Below, in pieces: positions 17,692 through 26,776 of a stretch of DNA of 64,000 bases. The number at the start of each line of letters is the position of its first letter. Within the stretch, counting starts at the first letter, position 1. The DNA comes from CAVTLG01 sp963735495. Lineage in GTDB: Bacteria; Chloroflexota; Ktedonobacteria; Ktedonobacterales; Ktedonobacteraceae. The stretch lies in NCBI GenBank assembly GCA_963735495.1, contig CAVTLG010000014.1, positions 744,001-808,000 of the forward strand, written 5' to 3'. The translations under genes and the position numbers were made by a program. The notes under the pieces are model-generated. The model did no database searches and was not told the origin of the DNA. It worked only from the letters and a program-made list of their open reading frames with translations.

Positions 17692-20600
17692 CTAAGGGGT
17701 CTTCAGCATCCTCCCTTTGATAGTACCCGGCACTACATGTACCGTTCCCTGTTTATCAATCTCTAATAGTATCACCACTTTATTAACAGGATCACCATCG
17801 GGGCCGAAGTCGATCACTCCACTGATTCCCTGGATTGCCTTGGAGCCATGCATAGCTTTCAACTCGTGGAGGAGATCCTCTCGCTGCAAATGCCTGCCCG
17901 GTCTGGCAATTTCTGCAGCTATAATAGCTTCTGACAGGGTATTGGCGGCGTCATACGAAAGCATGATCTGACCATTTAGATCTGATGAATTTGGATATTG
18001 TGAATAATCTATAAGAAAAGATGTGAATTCGTGTGGAATATTGCTGTATCCTTCCCATTGCATTGGAGAACCGATAGAGGTGTAGTATATGTTATATGGA
18101 TAAGAGGTGTATTTAGTATTAGCAGAGCTGGCAAATAAATCCAATGTATCTGCTCCCATGATCTTCACGTCTCCACAAGAATTGATTGTCTGTATCAGTC
18201 TGCTCATAGCATCCGAACGTCCTGTAAAGTAAATTAAATCAGGATGGTGTTGACAGGCATCATGAATTGCGCTGGTAATCTTATCACTTACATCAGTATC
18301 GTTAGCATTATATTGTTCATCAGCAACAATCAAATGATGATCTCTCTGCTGAAATTGTGCACGGAAATCCTCGGACAGGTTCTCACTATAGTAGTCGTTT
18401 GGATCTTCAAAGATTACTGCTCGCTTACTATGCCATTGTTGCTCTGCATATGCTACTGCCACATTCACCTGTGCTTTATTGGGAGGAGCCACACGTAGGA
18501 AGTAGGGTGAAAAGTCTGTGAACTCGTCGCCTGTGGCTGTTCCTGAAATGACAGGAATATGGGCATCCGTCAGAATTCTGACGGCTTTAAACGTTGCTGC
18601 ACGACTCTGCGTGGGGCCTAACACTGCTACAATGGTAGGATCATGATGGGCTGCGTCGACGACCTGGCTTGCTACCTGTTCTGCATATTGTGAATTTCCT
18701 CCAGTGTTGGCAATAAGAATGCGCAGCAACGGATTGAACCAGAGCTTATTATGTTCTATCTGTGCGATATACGCGCCTTGCAGGTCTGCACGTCCTTTTG
18801 CCGCAGATTGTACATCCTCAGGGCGTGAGGTCACGGTCGTTAATAAAACGACTGTGACATATGGGTAGCGGTGAGGATCTTGCTTCCACAGACCTAATAC
18901 GCGCGCATCTTCATGGTAAATGAGCGCTTCAGCAGGATCTGGATGATCAGGATCAAAGGGAGTGGGTCCATCGCTGATGCCAATACACTCTCCATCACTC
19001 GCGTGTGTCATACCAATGCCGTGAGAGAAGATGGTGGAGTTAAGCACGCGCTGAGGTGAGAGTAGAGAAGAAGGGTTACAGCTACTACGCGCATAGTTTC
19101 CATAGTATAACGTGAGGTAGGAGATGAGCAGCGACGCCACAAGGAGAATGCTGGCTGCAATACGTATAGTATGCAATATCCTCCTCTTTTTATGGACGGG
19201 GAAAGGCTCCATATTGGGAGGAGACAAAGAAGGCAAGTTGTCGAGAAGAGGGGTCTGTTCCATTTCTGCTTCATGGGCATGCTCAAGGTAGCCTTCAGAG
19301 ATCTGCAAGCAGGTCTGGCGATCTGGGGCTGGTAGACAATGATATGTCTCGCTTAACGCATACCAGAACTCGATACGTTGCTCTATACTATTTTCAGGCA
19401 TAGTCAGTAGCCAGGAATAGAGCACGAGTGCGGTCACGGCCTCGCGCCTCTGTTGCTGCGGCTCCATGGCTGCGAAGCCGTTTCTCGCAGCCAGGAGCGC
19501 CTGCGCAGCCTGTTGTTCTGCTTCAGTGGGGATACAGACAGTGGGAGCCTGGATAATAGTATTGAGCATATCCTGCCATCTGGTATCTTTCTGCGTGAGC
19601 GCGTAACAGAGAAGAGCGATAGCCGGTTCTAGCTCGCCCAGTGCCAGTGCATGATAAGCTTCCTCAATAGACGCTTTGTAGATCTGTTCCTGGCTGCTAC
19701 TTGCTGTGGCTAACTCACTGAAGTACTCGCGTAGCTTCCTATGAGTAATCTTGTAGTAGTCTTTATGGGCGCTAGATTGAGCAATCAGACGCCGGTTGAG
19801 CAGATTACGCACGAGAGGATGGAAGGAGATGGTGTGGCTATCATAGAAGCGTAGGAAGCATAATGTGCTGTAGCGTTTCCAGAAACCAGCCGCTTTCTTC
19901 TCATCACTTAAATCCAGCAGGAATTTGAGCGTGGCAAGATCAAGCGTCCTGGGAGCAGCAAGATCAACCAGTTGCTCCTGTTCGTCTATAGAAAGCTGGT
20001 AGAGCAATACCGAAAGGAGATAGGCTTCCACTGTTTTTTGCTCATAATCTGCTATGTGCATCGGATTAGAAGAAACCGGCTCTTCCCATATTTTATGCGG
20101 AAGCAACTCTCTCTCCTGTATCCTGGCGGCCTGCAATGCATCTGTTACAAGCTTCAGGGCTAATGGATGCCCATGAGTCATAGCATAGATATCCTGGGAT
20201 AGCGTTATATAACCAAAAGATGAAAGTTGTCCCTGCCCGATTACTCTCAAAAGGTATGTTGTGGTATCTTTTAGATCAAAGTCGTGCAGCCAGAGCGGCA
20301 AGAAAAGATGTTGTGTGGCTTCAAGTTGTCTGTCCTGGCTGCGTTCCTGCCATTAATGATAAAGACGAAAAACACACTCGGTGTTCTTTTCACCACTCCA
20401 CATCTCTGCTGCTGCAAATAGAGGGTTTTGCAGCGGGTCAGCAGGGTTTAACAGACGCTGGTGAGAACCAAGAATCACCTGGAGTGGGTCAGTATTTCCC
20501 TTCATACGACTCTCAAGAAGGAGCTTCAGCAGAATCTGGCCGGAGCTATGTTGTAACGCAACGTCAATGCTATCGAAAAAAAGGACCACAAAGGCTGTTC

Positions 20601-21360
20601 TCTCCGCCGCACGCTTCGTTCTCTGCTTATCAAAAGCCTCACGCAAATCTTCAAGGAAGGCATCAACGAGCAACTGCTCGATGATCTGATGATGCTCCAT
20701 CGACTCACCGGGTCTGTACCATTGACGCATGCGCATAAATATATCTATGGTGTCAGAGGAAGAACGCAGTTGAAGATGACGATAACTTTCTTTATACCAT
20801 TTGACCGCTGGCCCCCACATAAGCTCCCGCAAAGGTAAAAATCGCTTCTCAAGCCCTTTGAGCAACCACTTACAGAGAACTAATAGCAGTGTTACAGGGG
20901 GAGGCCAGTTGGATAACGCATCGAGTAAATCATCAATGTGTTCGTAGACAGGTAAGCCTTTTGATACTTTTTGTTCTATCTGCTTGCGCATCTCCCTCGG
21001 GCGAGTATCGGTTATGGGTTCAAGCATGGCGGATATTGCCAATTCGCTCCTGGGAAAGATGAGTTTTTTGAGCTGAGGATTATCAGAGCGCTGTAGCTGA
21101 TCACAAATATTTTGCAGGAGTTCTGGTAGTGTTACTGCATTACTATCCTGTGCAAAATCAATATGTGTATATGTCAACGTCGAGGCAGATCGTTCAACTA
21201 GAAAATCGATAAGTGTGCTGATTCCTCCTCCCGCTGGCGCAAGGAAGAGCAGAATCGGGAGTAACGGCAATGGTTGTCTGGGATCACGCTTGTAGAGTTG
21301 CTGAAAGAGAGCAATTATCTCCTGGCGATTGGTAAATGTGTTGAGATTGTCGTTCATCAT
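17692..21360 (-). pseudogene. STAND-type NTPase fused through a membrane helix to a type-1 periplasmic-binding domain; in-frame UAA
   Basis: The ATG at 21360 opens a frame that meets TAA at 20353-20355 and then continues in the same frame to 17692, together about 1222 codons. N-terminal part: degenerate P-loop APAGGGISTLID (residues 41-52; the Walker A lysine is replaced by isoleucine) and a Walker B-like FVVLFFDSIDV. After the stop come HGHPLALKLV (the GxPLAL motif of STAND/NB-ARC proteins), a winged-helix/helical region, one membrane helix (IAASILLVASLLISYLTLYY) and an outside domain of about 430 residues like Leu/Ile/Val-binding proteins (AVLGPTQSRAATFKAVRILT, HIPVISGTATGDEFTD). It reads as a transmembrane sensor with an intracellular STAND module. 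The lone UAA means nonsense decay, read-through, two subunits (internal TTG at 20301) or an error. Confidence 0.7.
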
Positions 21361-21440
21361 AGGGCACTTTTTCCTGTCTGCTCTTCGCTATGCAACGTAA
21401 TCGCATCATCATACTTCTGCTAAAGAGACGTATAATTACG

Positions 21441-21488
21441 TCAATCCTCAAATATAGAGTCTATTAGAACTCTATATTTGAGGATTGA
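21441..21488. repeat. 20-bp perfect inverted repeat between the acyl-CoA ligase and STAND genes
   Basis: TCAATCCTCAAATATAGAGT (21441-21460) and its exact complement (21469-21488) flank an 8-base loop CTATTAGA. It lies 80 bp upstream of the STAND gene and 36 bp after the end of the ligase gene. There is no T run, so it could be an operator, a processing hairpin or a terminator of unusual type. Confidence 0.7.
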
Positions 21489-21523
21489 TAGAGTAGAAAG
21501 GAACAGATCCCCCAACGTCAGGT

Positions 21524-23173
21524 TCAACTTCTCTGGCTGTCCTGGCAATAGAGTTGGCGCAATACTTTCTTGTCAAGTTTGCCAACACTCGTTTTCGCCA
21601 GCGCCTCCACAAAGCGCACGTCTGGCACCGCCCATTTTGAGATGGTCCCCATCTCTGCTGCTATCTTGACATAGTCCCGGATATCCTGCTCTGTCATACT
21701 GTTATCGCTTTCTACGATCACCAGAGCTAGCGGTCGTTCGCTCCATTTCTCATCAGGGCGCCCAATAACTGCTACCTCCATCACACCTGGATATTGAGAG
21801 ATGATTGTTTCCAGTGCCAGCGAAGAAATCCATTCGCCACCGCTCTTGATGACGTCTTTGGTACGATCAACGATCTGGATATAGCCCTCAGGATCAATCG
21901 TGGCGATATCGTTGGTGTGGAGATAGCCACCATGCCAGAGCTGCTCGGAATTGGCAGGATCTTTCAGATAGCCTTGTGTGAACCATGGTGCTCTGGCTAC
22001 GACTTCGCCATGCGTTTTCCCATCATGGGGAACCTCGTGCATCTCACCATCGACGATGTGCAAGTCAACCAGCAGAACCGGCAAGCCGGCTTTGGTGCGG
22101 TATTCCAGTTCCTCGGATGCTGGGAGCGGAGGAGATTTGAGCTGGGCGAGTGACATGGCTGGACCGGTCTCGGACATGCCGTAGCCAGTAAAAACATCAA
22201 TTCCTCTGTCCATGGCGACCTGCGCTAACCTCCTGGGAAGGGCCGAGCCGCCCACAATGACCTTCCATCCAGCTAAATCGACCTCGTGGGCCGCCGGATG
22301 GCTGAGCAGCATTTGCAGGACGGTTGGCACACAGTGGGAGAAGGTGACGTGTTCTCGCTTGATCAAAGAAAGCAAGGTGTCTGGCAGGTAGCGGCCTGGA
22401 TACACCTGTTTGACGCCCATCGCGGTCGCTATATAAGGAAGACCCCAGGCATGAACGTGGAACATAGGCGTAATGGGCATATAGACATCTTCCCGGTGAA
22501 ATCGTTGCTGCGCAGCAGGACTTGCCAGGCTTCCAAGCATGGCGAGGGTGTGCAATACCAGTTGCCGATGGCTGAAGTAGACCCCTTTTGGCCTACCGGT
22601 CGTGCCCGTGGTATAGAAGGTCGTCGCGCGGGTATTTTCATCAAAATCGGGGAAATGAAACTGCTCCGTGCTTTTTGCCAGCAGTTCTTCGTATTCAGCG
22701 ACCAAATCGAGCGTGGATAACGGGGGCGTTTCCCCATCAGCGATCAGGATGAAGGTTTTCGCCGTCTCCAGACGACCCTTGATCGTCTCAAGAATTGGCA
22801 AAAAGTTGCTGGCACACAGAATAACGTTGGCTTCGGCGTGATTGAGCGTGTAAAGAATCTCCTCGGGAGATAGGCGAATATTCACGGTCTGGAGCACTGC
22901 GCCCATCATCGGAACGGCGAAGTAGCATTCCAGATAGCGATGACTGTCCCACTCCATGATGGCTACCGTCGTGCCCAGGCCCACCCCCAGGCTTGCGAGG
23001 CCGCTTGCGAGGCGACCGATGCGCTCTCGGAACTCGCGATAGGTAAAGCGGCTGGTATCCTGGTAGATAATCTCCTGGTGGGGGCTTATCGCCAGAGGAG
23101 TGTGAAGCAAGTGTTTGATGAGCAATGGATAATCATAGGCAGAGGGGCTACGTTCAATAGACGAAGGTTGCAT
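21524..23173 (-). CDS. acyl-CoA synthetase (AMP-binding, fatty-acid-CoA ligase type)
   Basis: 549 residues from ATG 23173; the start is fixed by AAGGAGTG ahead of it (the frame is open further upstream but without support). Adenylate-forming motifs: YTTGTTGRPKGVYFSH (A3), GYGMSETGP (A5), HTNDIATIDPEGYIQIVDRT (A7-A8), KDVIKSGGEWISS, and a final lysine motif KTSVGKLDKK (A10). It should activate medium- or long-chain fatty acids to acyl-CoA through acyl-AMP. AlkK/FadD13-like in length and motif spacing. Monocistronic; no beta-oxidation genes adjacent. Confidence 0.9.
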   Translation of the reverse strand: MQPSSIERSPSAYDYPLLIKHLLHTPLAISPHQEIIYQDTSRFTYREFRERIGRLASGLASLGVGLGTTVAIMEWDSHRYLECYFAVPMMGAVLQTVNIRLSPEEILYTLNHAEANVILCASNFLPILETIKGRLETAKTFILIADGETPPLSTLDLVAEYEELLAKSTEQFHFPDFDENTRATTFYTTGTTGRPKGVYFSHRQLVLHTLAMLGSLASPAAQQRFHREDVYMPITPMFHVHAWGLPYIATAMGVKQVYPGRYLPDTLLSLIKREHVTFSHCVPTVLQMLLSHPAAHEVDLAGWKVIVGGSALPRRLAQVAMDRGIDVFTGYGMSETGPAMSLAQLKSPPLPASEELEYRTKAGLPVLLVDLHIVDGEMHEVPHDGKTHGEVVARAPWFTQGYLKDPANSEQLWHGGYLHTNDIATIDPEGYIQIVDRTKDVIKSGGEWISSLALETIISQYPGVMEVAVIGRPDEKWSERPLALVIVESDNSMTEQDIRDYVKIAAEMGTISKWAVPDVRFVEALAKTSVGKLDKKVLRQLYCQDSQRS

Positions 23174-23869
23174 GGGAACACTCCTTATATCTTGATCTCG
23201 TGCTATAGTTCTGTTTGAGAAGCAGAGCATAGGCATAGTGTAAGCACTTCCCGAACAGAAGACCATGTTTACTGCGACAAATTGGGGCTGGCAATTTGTG
23301 CTTTTGCACAATGGATGAGTGTGCGCAATGAAGGTGTCAAGATGATCGGGAAGCCCCGATGCGATTGGCTTGCAGGATAAGATCATGCCACGCAGCTTTA
23401 TGATCAGGAAGAGAGTGTACGTCGGACAAGAAGAAAGAGTGGGCATGCTCCTCAAGGGTCACTTGCTCAAAGATATGTGATTGGCGCTATATGAGCAGAC
23501 GTTCTGTCGGGGAGAAAGGTGCGACGGCTCTGCGTGCTACATAGAGGACTGCGGCGACGGGTGCGTTCTTAGTGGAGGCCGTCTTATCGTATACCTTCCC
23601 CGTTGTGCAAGAGGACAAACTTCTACTTGCAATTTGTAGAGAGCAACATTGTATACTATGCTGCTCTCTATTTACAATAGGAGTTATCTGGTCCGTCCGT
23701 AAAACCCCTGTCTTTTAGACAGGGAGATACAAGGGCGTTCTTTTTGGTGGCGCGATGGGTTGGGTAATCTCATCTTTTGAGGTGGCGTAAATCATCTTTC
23801 CTATTGACTTTACGCCCATTTTGTAGTACAACATTTTTATCCGGGAATACGCAAAGGAAAGGATAAAAT
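23174..23869. other. intergenic region with TnpB-type end hairpin
   Basis: About 700 bp without a gene. A hairpin CCCTGTC/GACAGGG sits at 23706-23724 followed by AGATACAAG; it resembles the right-end hairpin of the adjacent TnpB element, in the same orientation. Nothing else was recognised; the extended open frame on the minus strand upstream of the ligase start looks non-coding. Confidence 0.5.
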
Positions 23870-25038
23870 ATGACGAAGCGAGCATTCAAATATCGGTTCT
23901 ATCCGACCGACGAGCAGAAGCGTCTTCTTGCGCAAACGTTTGGATGCTGCCGCTTCACCTACAAATTTGGATTGTCTACCCGCTCGACTGCCTACAAAGA
24001 ACGTGGCGAGAAGCTTTCCTATAACGATCTTTCCGCCCTGTTGCCTGATCTCAAGAAACAGTATCCCTGGCTGGCTGATGTCTCCAGCGTGCCTCTTCAG
24101 CAGGCGCTTCGCCATCTGGATCAAGCGTTGAAAAACTTCTTTGCTGGACACGCGGAGTATCCCCATTTCAAGTGCAAGCAGAATAGCCAATCGGCCACCT
24201 ATGCCTCCAATGCTTTCACTCTGGAGGGACACACGCTTACCCTTGCCAAGATGGATACCGCTTTGGATATCCATTGGCATCGAGATCTGCCCAAAGAGGT
24301 CAAAGCCAGCTCAGTCACGATCAGGAAGGATTGTGCCAACCGCTATTTTGTCTCGATCCTGGTGGAAGAGGAGGTCAAAGCATTGCCAGTGATCAACAAG
24401 ATAGTCGGCCTGGATCTGGGCTTGAAATCGCTGGTGATCACCAGCGATGGGGGGCGGTGCGCAATCCGAAGTTCTTTACCAGGGATGAGAAAAAGCTGGC
24501 AAAGGCCCAACGTCGGCATGCCAGGAAAAAGAAGGGCTCCAAAAACAGAGACAAGGCCCGGTTAAAAGTGGCCCGTGTGCATGCTCGGATCAATGACTGT
24601 CGTCGTGACTACCAGCACCAACTCTCGACCCGCATCGTTCACGAAAACCAAGTGATCTGCGTGGAGAGTCTGGCCGTCAAGCATATGGTCAAAAATCACT
24701 GCTTGGCGAAGTCGATCAGTGATGTGGGATGGGGCGAGTTCGTGTGCCAACTGGAGTATAAAAGCCAGTGGTACGGACGAACGCTGATCAAGATTGATCA
24801 GTGGTGTCCTTCGAGTAAAACCTGTCATGGCTGCAAGCACGTGGTAGAAGATCTGCCCCTGGACGTCCGCGAGTGGATCTGCCCTGCTTGTGGCATCTGG
24901 CACGACAGGGATATCAACGCTCGTCGAAATATTCTGGCCGAGGGGCTCTCGGTTGCGGCCTGTGGAGGAAGTGCAAGACCTGTGCGGGCGAAAGCTCGTC
25001 GGGCAACTCCCAAAGAAGCAGGAACCTCTCACCCGTGA
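23870..25038 (+). pseudogene. tnpB: TnpB (IS200/IS605 OrfB) RNA-guided nuclease, one frameshift
   Basis: Starts at ATG 23870 after GAAAGGATAAAAT with the family N-terminus (FKYRFYPTDEQKRLLAQTFG). RuvC-I KIVGLDLGLKSLVI contains the first Asp, RuvC-II ICVESLAVK the Glu and the C-terminal HDRDINARRNIL the last Asp; the zinc ribbon CPSSKTCHGC...CPACG is complete. The reading frame breaks at a run of six G (24449-24454): SDGG in one frame, then AVRNPKFFTRDEKKLAKAQ in the next. Removing one G gives an intact protein of about 388 residues. So it is either inactivated or the sequence has an extra G. No TnpA transposase is next to it, so it is a TnpB-only element that would need TnpA in trans to move. 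Confidence 0.88.
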
Positions 25039-25079
25039 GGATGAGAAGCCCCTGCCTTTCAGGTATGGGGAGATGTCAC
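24900..25079 (+). ncRNA. predicted omega-RNA (reRNA) and right end of the TnpB element
   Basis: TnpB guide RNAs overlap the 3' end of tnpB and run into the right end. Here a hairpin CCCCTGCCTTTCAGGTATGGGG lies at 25049-25070 (20 core bases between the CCCC and GGGG arms), 11 bp after the stop, followed by AGATGTCAC, a typical right-end sequence of these elements. The guide would be the roughly 16 nt after 25079. The 5' boundary is a guess. Confidence 0.5.
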
Positions 25080-25247
25080 AGAGCAATGATGATCTTTTGG
25101 GGGCTGTAAAGGCGATAAGCCCTGTATCCCAGGAGTGATTTCTGCTCTTTGTTTGACGAGCTTCTCACCTATTTGGGCTATATTTGACGTTCAGGTCGCC
25201 ATTGCTGGTGAGGAGAATAGTGCAAGGTGGTTCGGTAGGATAGAGAT

Positions 25248-26033
25248 ATGATGCAACAAAATATATCCAATTTCGCACAATTACTGACCCATTTCCGAGA
25301 GCAACGTGGGATATCCATGGGACAACTGGCCCAGGCAACACGGGTGTCGCGCACCTATATGTATCATCTGGAAATGGGACAACGTACCAATCCTTCTCCC
25401 CTGGTGACTCGGCACATCGCTCGGGCACTGGAACTGAGAGGTGCGGACAAGCAACGCTTCTACGGCGCCTATACAGCATTGACAGAGCAATATATCGAAG
25501 ATGAGTCAATTGACGGCATACAGAACGGTGTTGGGGATCTGGCGAGGCTGCTGATTCAGCATAGTTTGTATCCTGCTCATACGCTGGACAGACTCTGGTT
25601 CCTGCATGCCTGGAATGAGGCTGCCATCACGCTGCTTGAACTGCAAGAAGAGACCAGACAAACTGAACCATTGCATTTGCTCTCACTGCTCTTCGATCCG
25701 CTGCGACGAAAGCACTTTTACGACTGGGAATTGCTTGCCCGTCGCGTGGTCAGCGATTTCCTGTACAGCACCCATACTCTCACATACCTCCCTGAGTACA
25801 AAGCGTTGTGGAAGAAACTGCTTGAGTTCCCACAATTTCAGCGTGTTGCTGAGGCGACCTATCCCAGTTGTGGACCTACTCCATCTTTCCGCTTTCGTCT
25901 GCGACACAGTGAGTTTGGTCCCCTTACATTACGCACGGCGACCACAATGTTTACAGGGGCCTCCAGTTACTCAATGGTCAGTTATATTCCTGACAATCAG
26001 CAATCATTAGATGTGTTCCGTATGTCGCGATGA
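25248..26033 (+). CDS. XRE family regulator with MmyB-like ligand-binding domain
   Basis: 261 residues. The N-terminal helix-turn-helix is LLTHFREQRGISMGQLAQAT with VSRTYMYHLEMGQRTNPSPL, followed by a PAS-like C-terminal region of the MmyB type (LDRLWFLHAWNEAAITLLEL, LLSLLFDPLRRKHFYDWE, FGPLTLRTATTMFTG). MmyB-type regulators control antibiotic and secondary metabolism genes in actinomycetes and bind fatty acids. Two adjacent ATG codons; either may be used. The 3' end overlaps the convergent MerR gene by 27 bp. Confidence 0.85.
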   Translation: MMQQNISNFAQLLTHFREQRGISMGQLAQATRVSRTYMYHLEMGQRTNPSPLVTRHIARALELRGADKQRFYGAYTALTEQYIEDESIDGIQNGVGDLARLLIQHSLYPAHTLDRLWFLHAWNEAAITLLELQEETRQTEPLHLLSLLFDPLRRKHFYDWELLARRVVSDFLYSTHTLTYLPEYKALWKKLLEFPQFQRVAEATYPSCGPTPSFRFRLRHSEFGPLTLRTATTMFTGASSYSMVSYIPDNQQSLDVFRMSR

Positions 26034-26432
26034 CACATCAGCATCGTGCTGTTCTCTTTCCTCAAGCCAGCACTCGAAGCGTGCGATATGGGTCTGTAAA
26101 TCAGCACGAAATTGCTGGAGCGCACCAATCTTCTGGTCCGTCTCAGCAAGATGTTGGCGTAAGATGGCGAGGACTTTCTGTTTCGGTTGTATGCCACTCG
26201 GATCAATGAAATAGAGGTCGATGACGTCGCGTATTTCATCCAGGCTGAGTCCAAGCTGCTTTAACTGGTCAATTTTCCGCAGGCGGGCAAGCGTCTCCTC
26301 GGTGTAGTAGTGCTGACCGTGGCCTTCACGCTCACCTGGCGGGAGCAGTCCAATGCTCTCGTAATAGCGAACGGTGCGCGGAGTTACCTCCGCTCGTTGG
26401 GTCAAATCGCCTATGCGCATGCGGTCATTCAT
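26007..26432 (-). CDS. MerR family transcriptional regulator
   Basis: 141 residues. MerR helix-turn-helix and wing: RIGDLTQRAEVTPRTVRYYE SIGLLPPGER, then KIDQLKQLGLSLDEIRDVI and a C-terminal coiled coil (LRQHLAETDQKIGALQQF). No metal-binding cysteine signature is present, so it is not a CueR/ZntR type; a small organic ligand or redox signal is possible. Convergent with the XRE gene. Its own promoter contains a TGACGTCA dyad. Confidence 0.88.
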   Translation of the reverse strand: MNDRMRIGDLTQRAEVTPRTVRYYESIGLLPPGEREGHGQHYYTEETLARLRKIDQLKQLGLSLDEIRDVIDLYFIDPSGIQPKQKVLAILRQHLAETDQKIGALQQFRADLQTHIARFECWLEEREQHDADVSSRHTEHI

Positions 26433-26455
26433 CGCTCACTCCGAAAATATTACGT

Positions 26456-26499
26456 TGACGTCATGTTGATAGCATATACCCTGAGTGAGGCATTGTCAA
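26456..26499 (-). promoter_or_regulatory. promoter of the MerR gene with TGACGTCA dyad
   Basis: On the minus strand TTGACA (26494-26499) and TATGCT (26471-26476) are 17 bp apart, a near-consensus promoter. TGACGTCA, a perfect 8-bp palindrome (26456-26463), sits just downstream, about 24 bp before the start codon. Autorepression is plausible but unproven. The rest of the interval up to 26776 shows no gene. Confidence 0.55.
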
Positions 26500-26776
26500 G
26501 CGCTTTACATTGCACGCTCAGGGTTTTTCGAATAAGATGTCACGTCAATTTATGCAAGAGGCCAATCTGCTGAAAGCGCCTCTCAAGCCAATATGGACAA
26601 GTTATATGAGAGAAACGCGCCATAAATTAGAAGAAATGACAGAAAAGCCCTGTACTCTCATGCTACCGATATTGTAAAGAGATGGGGAAAAAGAGTATAA
26701 TAGTGCCGCGAATAAATCAGAGCTAAATTACAAGGAGATTTGTGTTCTCTACAACAGCACAGAGGCTGGCATACTT

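Noticed and set aside
24449..24454. Programmed ribosomal frameshift in tnpB
   Set aside because: Programmed shifts are known for two-frame transposases, not for TnpB; no slippery heptamer or downstream stimulator is evident.
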